From NCBI RefSeq assembly GCF_030816715.1, contig NZ_JAUSYH010000001.1:6944001-7008000 (forward strand): 64,000 nucleotides of DNA. The letters run 5' to 3'. The position numbers and the translations under genes are program-made. The notes below the pieces were generated by a model, which saw nothing but the letters and a program-made list of their open reading frames with translations, ran no database searches and was not told where the DNA came from. This DNA is from Streptomyces achromogenes. Lineage in GTDB: Bacteria > Actinomycetota > Actinomycetes > Streptomycetales > Streptomycetaceae. Positions within the stretch are counted from its first letter, which is position 1. The number at the start of each line of letters is the position of its first letter. Below are positions 8,354 to 16,798 of the stretch, in pieces.

Positions 8354-9277
8354 ATGCGCATCGTCATCGCCCTCGGCGGCAACGCACTGTTGCACCGGGG
8401 CGAACGCCCTGACGCCGATATTCAAGAGGCGAACATCGACCGGGTGACCACGGCGATCGCCGCCCTCGCCCTGGAACACGAGATTGTCCTCACCCATGGC
8501 AACGGGCCACAGATCGGTCTGCTCGCCGAGGAGAGCGCCGCCGATCCGGCGCTGAGGGCTCCCTATCCGCTGGACCTGCTCGGCGCCCAGACACAGGGGA
8601 TGATCGGCTCGCTGCTGGTCCGCGCCCTGCACGACGCGCTGCCGGGGCACCGGATCGCCGCGCTGGTCACGCACACCCTGGTACGGGCCGACGATCCCGC
8701 CTTCGGCCGGCCCACGAAGTTCGTCGGCCAGGTGTACTCCCGCAAGATCGCCGAGACCCTCGCCCGCAGGCACGGCTGGCACATCGCCAAGGACGGCAGG
8801 GGCTGGCGGCGCGTCGTCCCCTCACCGTCGCCCGAACGGATCCTGGAGATCGAGACCATCCACGAACTACTTGGCCCCCGCGCGCTGGTCCTGTGCGCCG
8901 GCGGCGGAGGCGTCCCCGTCACCGCCGACAACGACACCGGCGCGCTGACCGGCGTCGAGGCGGTCGTCGACAAGGACCTCACGGCGGCTCTGCTCGCCGA
9001 GGACCTCAAGGCCGACTTCCTGCTCATCCTCACCGACGTCCCGTGCGTCTACGCCGGCTACGGCACCCACGACGCGCAGCCCGTCCTCGACGCGACCCCC
9101 GATGACCTGCGCCGCGGAGGCTACCCCGACGGCTCCATGGGCCCCAAGGCGGAGGCCGCCGCCAGGTTCGTCGAACGCACCGGAGGACTGGCGGCCATCG
9201 GCGCCCTCGACGCGGCGTACGAGATCGTCCACGGGAGGTCGGGGACGCTCGTGCGCCCTGACCTGATCGTCAGCTGA
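8354..9277 (+). CDS. arcC: Carbamate kinase
   Basis: 307 residues from ATG 8354, with TGGAGGA upstream; close to the usual length of about 310. Signature motifs are IALGGNALL at the N terminus, LTHGNGPQIGLL, QTQGMIGSLL, VLCAGGGGVPV, VVDKDLTAALLA and a C-terminal GSMGPKAEAAARF. It transfers phosphate from carbamoyl phosphate to ADP, making ATP in the arginine deiminase or allantoin routes. No arginine deiminase or ornithine transcarbamylase gene is in the window, so it stands alone as an energy-yielding step beside anaerobic-survival genes. Confidence 0.95.
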   Translation: MRIVIALGGNALLHRGERPDADIQEANIDRVTTAIAALALEHEIVLTHGNGPQIGLLAEESAADPALRAPYPLDLLGAQTQGMIGSLLVRALHDALPGHRIAALVTHTLVRADDPAFGRPTKFVGQVYSRKIAETLARRHGWHIAKDGRGWRRVVPSPSPERILEIETIHELLGPRALVLCAGGGGVPVTADNDTGALTGVEAVVDKDLTAALLAEDLKADFLLILTDVPCVYAGYGTHDAQPVLDATPDDLRRGGYPDGSMGPKAEAAARFVERTGGLAAIGALDAAYEIVHGRSGTLVRPDLIVS

Positions 9278-9506
9278 GATGCCGCCCGCGAGCCTTGACA
9301 TGGGCCGACCAGGCAGCACGGGCGGGCGGGCTCGACCCGTAGTCCGCCACCTCCGCCTGATGGCGGCTGCGCGTCGGCAGGGGCCAACTCGCAGCCAGAA
9401 GTGAGCCGTTCCGCCCATGCCCGGACGGGGACCGGAGGCGGGAATCGCAGGGGTGTCCCCGCATGCCGCTCACTCGGCGAGTTGTGACCCGGCCGGGCCC
9501 GGCGGC

Positions 9507-9521
9507 GGGACCATCGGCCCC
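9507..9521. promoter_or_regulatory. DosR-like box upstream of nitroreductase 1
   Basis: GGGACCATCGGCCCC, 77-91 bp before ATG 9598. It keeps the GGGAC half-site of the mycobacterial DosR consensus as well as the local GGCCC half-site. Confidence 0.6.
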
Positions 9522-9597
9522 TCACAAGGCCGTGGCCGGGCACCCACGCTCGTAGCACAACACACCCTGTCCTACGCCGACGCGTGAGGAGGACATC

Positions 9598-10596
9598 ATG
9601 CACAGCACAACCCTGGCCGCCGTGATTCCGGAAACCTGCGTGACGGCCGCGGTTGCCGCGCCCTCGATCCACAACACCCAGCCCTGGCGCTTCCGCCTGG
9701 ACGCCGAGTCGGCCACGTTCCACGTGCGCGCCGCCCCTGAACGCGGCCTGCGGCACACGGACCCCGCAGCCCGCGCCCTGCATCTTTCGGTGGGGGCGTG
9801 CCTGCTGAATCTCCGGGTCGCGATCGCGCACTGCGGATGGTCGCCGGTCAGCCGCCTGTTGCCCTGCCCGGAGGACCCCGGACTGCTCGCCCTCGTGCGC
9901 CTGGCCGGGTCCGTCGCCCGCCCCACAGGGCACCGCGCGGACCTGTATGAGGCGATCTGGCGCAGGCACAGCAGCCGTCTGCCGTTCTCGGGCCGGCCGC
10001 TGGCACCGTATCTGCGCAGCGAACTCGGTGAAGCCGCCCGTGTGGAGGGCGCGCGGCTATGGTTCCCCGACCGCGTCGAGACGGCGCGACTGCTCCGACT
10101 GACCGCGGAGGCCGAGCGCCGCAACCGCATCGACACCGACCGCGCCGCGGAGAGCAACCGCTGGGTGCACCACGACCTGCAGCCGACTCCCGATGTGGGC
10201 CTGCCGCAGACGGTGCTCGGCCCCCAGGACGCCCGCGAACACCTTCCCCTGCGGGACTTCACCGCGCAGCGGCACACTGAGCGGCTGCTCGCCCGACCCT
10301 TTGAGGCGGCACCCGTCCTTGCCGCGCTGATCACCGAGCACGACCGCCGCGCCGACTGGCTGCGAGCCGGACAGGCACTCCAGCACGTGTGGCTCCTCGC
10401 CACCGCTCACGGTCTGCGCGCCTCCCTGCTGCACCAGGCACTGGAGTGGCCGGACCTGCGCCGTTCCCTGAGCCCGACGCCCGAGCGGACCGGGCATGCG
10501 CAGATGCTCATCCGCCTCGGATACGGCCCCGAAGGCGCTGCGAGCCCGCGGTGCGCCCCGGGCGAGGTGCTCGATGAGGCGCTGCCGAGCCGGTAG
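9598..10596 (+). CDS. Acg-type nitroreductase family protein (paralogue 1)
   Basis: 332 residues from ATG 9598 with GAGGAGG 6 bases upstream. The hallmark near the N terminus is AAVAAPSIHNTQPWRFRL, the FMN-binding start of the nitroreductase fold as found in Acg (Rv2032), a DosR-regulated mycobacterial protein. Later conserved parts are RHSSRLPFSGRPL, DWLRAGQALQHVWLLAT and LLHQALEWPDLR. Acg proteins are twice nitroreductase length and may sequester FMN rather than catalyse. Four paralogues lie in this window (also 31283, 52749, 58639), so this is a selected expansion. The substrate is unknown. Confidence 0.88.
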   Translation: MHSTTLAAVIPETCVTAAVAAPSIHNTQPWRFRLDAESATFHVRAAPERGLRHTDPAARALHLSVGACLLNLRVAIAHCGWSPVSRLLPCPEDPGLLALVRLAGSVARPTGHRADLYEAIWRRHSSRLPFSGRPLAPYLRSELGEAARVEGARLWFPDRVETARLLRLTAEAERRNRIDTDRAAESNRWVHHDLQPTPDVGLPQTVLGPQDAREHLPLRDFTAQRHTERLLARPFEAAPVLAALITEHDRRADWLRAGQALQHVWLLATAHGLRASLLHQALEWPDLRRSLSPTPERTGHAQMLIRLGYGPEGAASPRCAPGEVLDEALPSR

Positions 10597-10611
10597 GCCC
10601 CGGGCTGGTCA

Positions 10612-10992
10612 TCAGCCCGTGGCGACGACCGCGGACGTACGGGCCAGGGCTTCGTTCATGCTGGAGTGCAGCTCGAAGACACCCGCCAGGCCCACGGCGC
10701 GAAGGATCCGCCGCAAGCCGGCGCTGTCGGTGACCAGCCGCAACCGGCCGTACCGTGCCTCGGCTCGGTTCCGTGCCCGACACAGGACTCCCAGGCCGGT
10801 GCAGTCGATGAAGGCCGTGGAGCGCAGGTCCAGCACCAGATCGGGGCGCGGGTCGGCGGTCAGGGCGTCCAGGCGGGCCGCGAGGGGCGGCGCAGTAAAG
10901 ATGTCGATCTCGCCACGCAGCTCCACGACGGTGGTTTCACCGACGGTGTGTTCCCTGTGGTGAGGCGTGGACCTGGGGTCAATTCCGGACAT
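10612..10992 (-). CDS. STAS-domain anti-sigma factor antagonist
   Basis: 126 residues from ATG 10992 (an in-frame TTG at 11004 is possible). The SpoIIAA/BldG-like STAS fold shows as VVELRGEIDIFTAPPLAARLDAL, DLVLDLRSTAFIDCTGLGVL and LRRILRAVGLAGVF. The residue usually phosphorylated (Ser in DSSGL) falls in DCTGL, so Thr would be the acceptor. It would bind and relieve a HATPase anti-sigma factor such as 5344-5760 or 55473-55898. A near-perfect palindrome lies just upstream at 11024-11045. It is convergent with nitroreductase 1 with 15 bases between. Confidence 0.85.
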   Translation of the reverse strand: MSGIDPRSTPHHREHTVGETTVVELRGEIDIFTAPPLAARLDALTADPRPDLVLDLRSTAFIDCTGLGVLCRARNRAEARYGRLRLVTDSAGLRRILRAVGLAGVFELHSSMNEALARTSAVVATG

Positions 10993-11023
10993 GGCCTGAG
11001 ACAACAGGGCAAAGCGAAGTGAC

Positions 11024-11045
11024 GGTAGGGCCAGTCGGCCCTACC
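11024..11045. promoter_or_regulatory. Palindromic DosR-like box upstream of the STAS gene
   Basis: Arms GGTAGGGCC and GGCCCTACC around AGTC make a perfect 9-bp inverted repeat. This is the longest perfect copy of the motif in the window. It is 32-53 bp before ATG 10992 on the minus strand. Confidence 0.65.
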
Positions 11046-11187
11046 GCCCGGTTCGGGTGGAGCTGCCGTGCCCGCCGCGCGGGCGTGAAGCAGCCCACCG
11101 GCCCAAGCAGGACCAGCACCTCCCCGCAAGGCCGGGCCCACTGGGGGATCGATCGCAGCGTGACACGGGTCGTTCTCCGCCATGGCC

Positions 11188-11202
11188 GGGACCCATGGCC
11201 CC
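11188..11202. promoter_or_regulatory. DosR-like box upstream of pyridoxamine-oxidase-like gene 1
   Basis: GGGACCCATGGCCCC, 76-90 bp before ATG 11278. It is nearly identical to the box at 58541-58555, which serves nitroreductase 4. Confidence 0.6.
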
Positions 11203-11277
11203 CTCATTCCGAGCCTCACACGGTTCAGGCTGGACAAGACGCAGTATCGCTGTACCAGGCGAAAGACAGGTTGGCAG

Positions 11278-11718
11278 ATGTATCCCAACGACGGTTTCCG
11301 CGAACTCGGGCGGCAGGAATGCCTGCGGCTGATGGCCAAGGCGCCCGTCGGCCGCATCGTCTACACGCGCCAGGCCCTGCCCGCCGTACTGCCGGTCAAC
11401 TTCAGCCTCCACAACGACGGCGCGGTCCTGCTGCGCACCTCCGCAGCCTCGGATCTGGTGCGCGCGATCGACGGCGCTGTGGTCGCCTTCGAGGCAGACG
11501 ACGTCGACGCATCCCGGCACTCCGGCTGGAGCGTTGTCGTCACAGGCACGGCCACGGCCGTGACCGACCCCGCCGAGCACGAACGCCTGGCCCGCCCCGG
11601 CCCGGTCTCCTGGGTGCCCGCGCCGCACGAGGTCTTCGTTCGTATCGAGCCCGAGCTGGTCACCGGGCGTGAGCTCATCGGCGGACGCACCCTGTACGGG
11701 GTGGACCTCACCGCCTGA
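11278..11718 (+). CDS. Pyridoxamine 5'-phosphate oxidase-like flavin/F420 protein (paralogue 1)
   Basis: 146 residues from ATG 11278. The split-barrel PNPOx-like fold is visible as ECLRLMAKAPVGRIVYTRQALPAVLPVNF, VVAFEADDVD, GWSVVVTGTATAVTD and VRIEPELVTGREL. Short members bind FMN, F420 or haem, and several are in the mycobacterial DosR regulon (for example Rv2004c neighbours and Rv3131-type sets, from memory). A close paralogue is at 59770-60192 (shared RIVYTRQALPAVLP or RVVYTRQALPAVLP). Cytoplasmic; the substrate is unknown. Confidence 0.85.
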   Translation: MYPNDGFRELGRQECLRLMAKAPVGRIVYTRQALPAVLPVNFSLHNDGAVLLRTSAASDLVRAIDGAVVAFEADDVDASRHSGWSVVVTGTATAVTDPAEHERLARPGPVSWVPAPHEVFVRIEPELVTGRELIGGRTLYGVDLTA

Positions 11719-11761
11719 ACCTGTCTCCATCCTTCCCGGTTGCCTTCGTCCGGCCGGACCA

Positions 11762-11775
11762 GGGCCCAACGGCCC
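11762..11775. promoter_or_regulatory. DosR-like box upstream of universal stress protein
   Basis: GGGCCCAACGGCCC, 103-116 bp before ATG 11878. A weaker second copy, GGGTTCCATCGGCC, lies at 11804-11817. The core equals that upstream of the pyruvate formate-lyase gene (16662-16675). Confidence 0.6.
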
Positions 11776-11877
11776 GACGGGACGGGCCGTAAGGCGTGCC
11801 GATGGGTTCCATCGGCCTCTGCCCGCAGCGTCCGCGGACGATGAGCATCTTTCGCACGGAACAGAAGGGAACAGACA

Positions 11878-12711
11878 ATGACTGATCGTCATGTGGTCGT
11901 CGGAGTGGACGGTTCACCGGTCGCCGTACGGGCTTTGGACTGGGCCGCCGAGGAAGCAGTTCACCGCGGCACCGGGTTGCGCATCGTCTACGCCGTGGCC
12001 GACCGCGACGAGGCGGGGCCGGTTCTGGCGTCGGCAGCCGCACGGGTCCACGAGCGCCGTCCCGGTCTGCCGGTGCAGACCAGGGCCGTGGAGGACGGTG
12101 CCGTGCAGGCGCTGGCGCGGGAGAGCGCGGCCGCGGTCCTCACCGTCGTGGGCACCCGGGGGTTCGGCAGCGTCTCCGGCCTGCTGGCCGGCTCGGTGAG
12201 CTGGCGTCTGGCTGCGTATGTGCATGGTCCGCTGTTGGTCGCCCGCGGGGACCATCCCTGCGATGAGGGGCGTGAGGTGCTGCTAGGTCTGGAGAGTGAC
12301 GCCGACGAGGCCGCGGCCGCCTGTGCCTTCCAGGAAGCGGCGCAGCGCGGGGTCCGGCTGCGTGTCCTGCACGCCGCGACGCACCGGCACATCACACCCG
12401 AACTTCCCTCGCTGGTAGCCGCGACGAGCCCCGGCCAACTGCGCCAGGTCCGCGACGACCGGGCGGAAGAAGCCGTCCCGCGGTTCAGCATCGCCCGGTT
12501 GAGGGAGGAGTACCCCCAGGTTGAGGTCGACAGCCGCACGGTTCGCACCGGCGCGGCCCATGCCCTGCTGGCGAGCACGCGTGAGGCCGGCGTCGTGGTC
12601 ATCGGCATGCGTCGGCGCGCGGGCCGGCTCGGCCCACCGCTCGGTCCGGTCGCGCACGTCCTGTTGCACGACTCCCACTGCCCGGTGGTACTGGTGCCGA
12701 CGACCGCATGA
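11878..12711 (+). CDS. Tandem universal stress protein
   Basis: 277 residues in two USP domains, about 1-135 and 140-277. Domain 1 starts HVVVGVDGSPVAVRALDWA and ends VVGTRGFGSVSGLLAGSVSWRLA. Domain 2 ends VVIGMRRRAGRLGPPLGPVAHVLL then HCPVVLV. The glycine-rich ATP loop is good in domain 1 and less canonical in domain 2 (MRRRAGRLGPP). Such proteins are stress- and hypoxia-induced nucleotide-binding factors. It has its own upstream DosR-like box. Confidence 0.93.
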   Translation: MTDRHVVVGVDGSPVAVRALDWAAEEAVHRGTGLRIVYAVADRDEAGPVLASAAARVHERRPGLPVQTRAVEDGAVQALARESAAAVLTVVGTRGFGSVSGLLAGSVSWRLAAYVHGPLLVARGDHPCDEGREVLLGLESDADEAAAACAFQEAAQRGVRLRVLHAATHRHITPELPSLVAATSPGQLRQVRDDRAEEAVPRFSIARLREEYPQVEVDSRTVRTGAAHALLASTREAGVVVIGMRRRAGRLGPPLGPVAHVLLHDSHCPVVLVPTTA

Positions 12712-12761
12712 CGGGCACCGCGCTCTGACGCCGGTCTGTTGCCGTCTGCCACCCTCGAGGA

Positions 12762-13034
12762 GTGCCCACACCCCCTTCACAGAGGGAGCCCTCCAGATCT
12801 CGGCGCCGGAGACACGGGGCCGGCCTGGCGATCGTCGCCTTGTCGGCGGCGGCCACCCACGGGCTTGCCTGGGCCTTCGACGCCTCTGGTATCTCCGGCG
12901 CGCGCACCGCGGTCGACGTGGCAGCCTGGAACATTTCGCCGGTGCTGATAGCCCTGGCCATCACCATCGCCGGCCGACCGAAGTCGGCCCGATGCGGCGG
13001 TTCCTGGACAACCTGGCGGGGACGCTGGTCGTAG
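12762..13034 (+). CDS. Small membrane protein with two hydrophobic helices
   Basis: 90 residues from GTG 12762, right behind CGAGGA. A basic N terminus (SRSRRRRHG) precedes hydrophobic stretches at about residues 22-42 (LAIVALSAAATHGLAWAF) and 52-70 (AAWNISPVLIALAITIAG). No family recognised. The last 43 bases overlap the next reading frame, which argues that the true 3' part may differ or that the two are translationally coupled. Confidence 0.4.
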   Translation: MPTPPSQREPSRSRRRRHGAGLAIVALSAAATHGLAWAFDASGISGARTAVDVAAWNISPVLIALAITIAGRPKSARCGGSWTTWRGRWS

Positions 13035-13201
13035 TGGGCTTCGCGTCATTGGCCCTGGGGTGGGCTCTCGCGTGGTTCCTGGGGGCCGGTCCCGGCTCCA
13101 TGGTGTCCATGTGCGGTGTGATCTGGGGCGTGATCGGAACCATGGGGCTGGCCATCAAGAAGGACGACGACGACCGCTATGCAGGCGGCTGGGCACCTTG
13201 A
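12992..13201 (+). CDS. Small membrane protein with charged C-terminus
   Basis: 69 residues from ATG 12992. Two hydrophobic helices, about residues 9-33 (GTLVVVGFASLALGWALAWFLG) and 36-55 (SMVSMCGVIWGVIGTMGLAI), are followed by a charged tail KKDDDDRYAGGW. Composition and topology are those of a real small membrane protein. It overlaps the end of the 12762 frame in another frame. Function unknown. Confidence 0.5.
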   Translation: MRRFLDNLAGTLVVVGFASLALGWALAWFLGAGPGSMVSMCGVIWGVIGTMGLAIKKDDDDRYAGGWAP

Positions 13202-13264
13202 TTGTCTCGGTCGGCTCACGACAGAGGTCGCCAATCGGCCCGGCGGACACCGCGATCCGGTGAT

Positions 13265-13278
13265 GGCCCGGTCGGCCC
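13265..13278. promoter_or_regulatory. Possible DosR-like box upstream of phosphoketolase
   Basis: GGCCCGGTCGGCCC, 85-98 bp before ATG 13363. The left half is degenerate (GGCCC instead of GGGCC) but the right half and the spacing to the gene fit the series. Confidence 0.45.
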
Positions 13279-13362
13279 TGTCGGGTGCCCGGTGGATCGG
13301 GAAGGGTGGAGAGGTACGGACCCGCATGACCTCCGACCAGACCCCGATCCGGAAGGGCACCC

Positions 13363-15748
13363 ATGATGTCCGTCACCACGCGGCAGGCGCCGACCCCGCT
13401 CCCCGACGACGAACTGATGATGCTGGACGCCCATTGGCGCGCCGCGAACTATCTGTCCGTGGGCCAGATCTACCTCATGGCCAACCCCCTGCTGACCGAG
13501 CCGCTGCGACCGGAGCACGTCAAGCCGCGCCTCCTCGGCCATTGGGGTACCTCGCCCGGGCTGAACCTCGTGTACACCCACCTCAATCGCGTCATTCGGG
13601 CCCGTGACCTGGACGCCCTGTGCATCTGGGGCCCCGGCCACGGCGGCCCAGCAGTGGTCGCGGGCTCCTGGCTGGAGGGCTCGTACACCCAGACCTACCC
13701 CGACATCACCCAGGACGCGGCCGGCATGGCCCGGCTGTTCAAGCAGTTCTCGTTCCCCGGCGGGGTGCCCAGCCATGTCGCCCCCGAGACGCCCGGTTCC
13801 ATCCACGAGGGCGGCGAACTGGGCTACTCCCTTTCGCACGCCTACGGGGCCGCGCTGGACAACCCCGGCCTGCTGGTCGCCTGCGTCGTCGGCGACGGCG
13901 AGGCGGAGACCGGCCCGCTGGCCGCCTCCTGGCACTCCAACAAGTTCCTCGACCCCGTCCACGACGGCGCCGTCCTGCCGATCCTCCACCTCAACGGCTA
14001 CAAGATCGCCAATCCGACGGTGCTCGCCCGGCTGCCCGAGTCCGAACTCGACGACCTGTTGCGCGGCTACGGCCACGACCCCCTCCACGTCACCGGCGAC
14101 GACCCGGCCGCCGTCCACCGCGCGATGGCCGAGGCCATGGACACCGCCCTGGACCGCATCGCCGCACTCCAGCGCGCTGCCCGCGAGGACGGCGCGACCG
14201 AGCGCCCGCGCTGGCCGGTGATCGTGCTACGCACCCCCAAGGGCTGGACCGGCCCCGCCGAGGTCGACGGACTGCCGGTGGAAGGCACGTGGCGCTCCCA
14301 CCAGGTCCCCCTGGCCGCAGTCCGCGACAACCCTGAACACCTGCGGCAGTTGGAGGCGTGGCTGCGCTCGTACCGCCCCGAGGAACTGTTCGACGAGCAC
14401 GGCCGCCCCGTACCCGCCGTCCTGGCCTGCGTCCCAGACGGCGCCCGCAGGCTCGGCGCTACCCCGCACGCCAACGGCGGTCTGCTGCTGCGGGACCTGC
14501 CCCTGCCCCCGCTGGAGCGGTACGCCGTCGAGGTCGACAAGCCCGGCGCGACCCTGCACGAACCCACCCGCGTCCTCGGCGACATGCTGGAGGACGTCAT
14601 GCGCGCCACGGCCGAGCGGCGCGACTTCCGCCTGGTCGGTCCCGACGAGACCGCCTCCAACCGACTGCAGGCCGTCTACGCGGCCAGCGGCAAGGCATGG
14701 CAGGCCGGCACCCTGGACGTGGACGAACACCTCGACCGGCACGGCCGGGTGATGGAGATCCTCTCCGAACACACCTGCCAGGGCTGGCTGGAGGGATACC
14801 TGCTGACCGGCCGGCACGGGCTGTTCTCCTGCTACGAGGCGTTCGTCCGCATCGTGGACTCGATGGTCAACCAGCACATCAAGTGGCTGCGCGTCACCCG
14901 CCGCCTGCCGTGGCGGGCGCCCATCGCCTCGCTCAACTACCTGCTCACCTCGCACGTCTGGCGCCAGGACCACAACGGCTTCTCCCATCAGGACCCGGGC
15001 TTCGTCGACCACATCCTGAACAAGAGCCCCGAGGCGGTACGGGTGTATCTGCCGCCGGACGCCAACACTCTGCTGTCGGTGGCCGATCACGTGCTGCGCA
15101 GCCGCGACTACGTCAACGTCGTCGTCGCGGGCAAACAGCCCTGCTTCGACTGGCTGTCCATGGAGCAGGCGAAGGTCCACTGCGCCCGTGGCGCCGGCAT
15201 CTGGGACTGGGCCGGCACGGAGAACGGCGGCGAGCCCGACGTGGTGCTCGCCTGCGCGGGGGACGTGCCCACCCAGGAGGTGCTGGCCGCCGCCCAGCTG
15301 CTGCGCCGCCACCTGCCCGAGCTGGCCGTGCGCGTGGTCAATGTCGTCGACATCGCCCGGCTGCTGCCCGGCGAGGAACACCCCCACGGGATGAGCGACT
15401 TCGAATACGACGGGCTGTTCACCCCGGACAAGCCGGTGATCTTCGCCTACCACGGCTACCCCCTGGCTGATCCACCGCCTGGCCTACCGCCGCACCGGCC
15501 ACAAGAACCTGCACGTGCGCGGCTACAAGGAGATCGGGACCACGACCACGCCGTTCGACATGGTGGTCCGCAACGACATGGACCGCTACCGCCTCGTCAT
15601 GGACGTCATCGACCGCGTTCCGGGGCTCGCGGTACGCGCCGCGGTCGTACGGCAGCGGATGCAGGACACGCGACTGCGCCACGACACCTGGATTCGCGAG
15701 CACGGCACCGACCTGCCCGAGGTCGCCGACTGGACCTGGAACGGCTGA
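13363..15748 (+). CDS. xfp: Phosphoketolase, frameshifted near the C-terminus
   Basis: About 794 residues if a frameshift is corrected; usual length is about 790-800. It cleaves xylulose 5-phosphate (or fructose 6-phosphate) with phosphate to acetyl phosphate and glyceraldehyde 3-phosphate, using thiamine diphosphate. Signatures are GHWGTSPGLNLVYTHLNR, GPGHGGPAVVAGSWLEG, GDGEAETGPLAASWHS (cofactor motif) and FSHQDPGFVDH. The frame that begins at ATG 13363 (or 13366, GGAAGGG upstream) breaks after IFAYHGYP at 15459-15463, a run of five C where four would keep frame. Without the extra C it continues WLIHRLAYRRTGHKN and ends DWTWNG at 15748. Read uncorrected, it runs on as junk to 15840. With GAPDH it gives a bypass to acetyl phosphate. 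Confidence 0.88.
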
Positions 15749-15773
15749 CCGCCGCCAACAGGGCCCGGCCGGT

Positions 15774-15788
15774 GGGCCGTTCGGCCCG
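15774..15788. promoter_or_regulatory. DosR-like box upstream of DoxX gene
   Basis: GGGCCGTTCGGCCCG, 112-126 bp before ATG 15900, a clean GGGCC-N4-GGCCC inverted repeat. Confidence 0.6.
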
Positions 15789-15899
15789 CTTGCCGGGCCC
15801 AGCAGCCCCTCGGCCGGAGGCCGGCGACGCGGGACATTGAGGACGCAACGAGAGTCGTCCACATCCTGCGCGTCGCGCCCCTCGAAAGGGATGAGCATC

Positions 15900-16523
15900 A
15901 TGGCAGTGCACGACCACCCCCAGCGGCACCTGGGATTCCACCTCACGATTGGTCGTAGGGCGGGGGCGGCTCCCCTCTCAGCCGAGGAGACGACCGCCGC
16001 GGCGACCGCGACCCGTGCCTACGTTTTCGCCGGGCTCCGCATCCTGACGGGGTTCGTCGTCCTGTGGGCGTTCCTGGACAAGACCTTCGGCCTCGGCTAC
16101 GCGACCGGCTCCGGCAAGGGCTGGATCGACGGTGGCTCGCCGACCAGGGGCTTCCTCGGCGGTGTCGCCGCCGGACCGATGGAGTCCACCTTCCACGCCT
16201 GGGCCGGGGCGGCCTGGGCCGACTGGCTATTCATGCTCGGCCTGCTCGGCATCGGCCTTGCCCTGACCGCGGGCATCGGCCTGCGCCTCGCGGCGATCGC
16301 CGGCACGGCCATGATGGCGCTGATGTGGATCGCCGAGTGGCCGCCGGCCAAGCACCTGTCCGACGGCTCGGCGAGCATGTCGACCAACCCGTTCGCCGAC
16401 TACCACCTCATCTACGCCGTCGTCCTCATCGCCCTCGCGGCCGCGGGCGCCGGCGCCACCTGGGGCCTGGGCAGGGCCTGGGCGCGGCTGCCCTTCGTCA
16501 GCCGCAACCGCTGGCTTCTCTGA
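15900..16523 (+). CDS. DoxX-family membrane protein
   Basis: 207 residues from ATG 15900, preferred over ATG 15891 because GAAAGGG then has 9-base spacing. Four hydrophobic helices are visible, at about residues 40-60 (VFAGLRILTGFVVLWAFLDK), 105-130, 133-155 and 170-190. LRILTGFVVLWAFLDK with FHAWAGAAWADWLFMLGLL is typical of DoxX/thiosulfate:quinone-oxidoreductase-like proteins. Family members act at the quinone pool or in redox homeostasis; the reaction here is not known. A strong terminator follows at 16541-16580. Confidence 0.8.
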   Translation: MAVHDHPQRHLGFHLTIGRRAGAAPLSAEETTAAATATRAYVFAGLRILTGFVVLWAFLDKTFGLGYATGSGKGWIDGGSPTRGFLGGVAAGPMESTFHAWAGAAWADWLFMLGLLGIGLALTAGIGLRLAAIAGTAMMALMWIAEWPPAKHLSDGSASMSTNPFADYHLIYAVVLIALAAAGAGATWGLGRAWARLPFVSRNRWLL

Positions 16524-16540
16524 GCACTGCCCGCTCGTCG

Positions 16541-16580
16541 GGCCGGGGCACCTCCGCTCGTCGGCGGAGGTGCCCCGGCC
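16541..16580 (+). terminator. Rho-independent-type hairpin after DoxX
   Basis: A perfect 17-bp stem (GGCCGGGGCACCTCCGC and its complement) closes a 6-base loop TCGTCG, 17 bases after the DoxX stop. There is no U-tract beyond GTTTGTG, as is usual for high-GC actinobacteria. Confidence 0.8.
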
Positions 16581-16661
16581 GTTTGTGCCACCAGGGCCGG
16601 CTCGCGGGTCAGCCCGAGAGCGTCCTGGAAGGGCTGGTCAGAAATCCGGGCTCGGCCTGAC

Positions 16662-16676
16662 GGGCCCAACGGCCCG
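16662..16676. promoter_or_regulatory. DosR-like box upstream of pyruvate formate-lyase
   Basis: GGGCCCAACGGCCCG, 123-137 bp before ATG 16799. The core is identical to the box of the universal stress protein at 11762. Confidence 0.6.
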
Positions 16677-16798
16677 GCACAGCAGGGACGGATGGCGGGC
16701 CTCCGGTGCGCCGACAGGCCCTCTCGGCGGGCAGGGCGGGAGACGAGCATCGACATCGCAGAGGTTCGCATACAGAGTGACTGAGGGAGAGACCGGCG

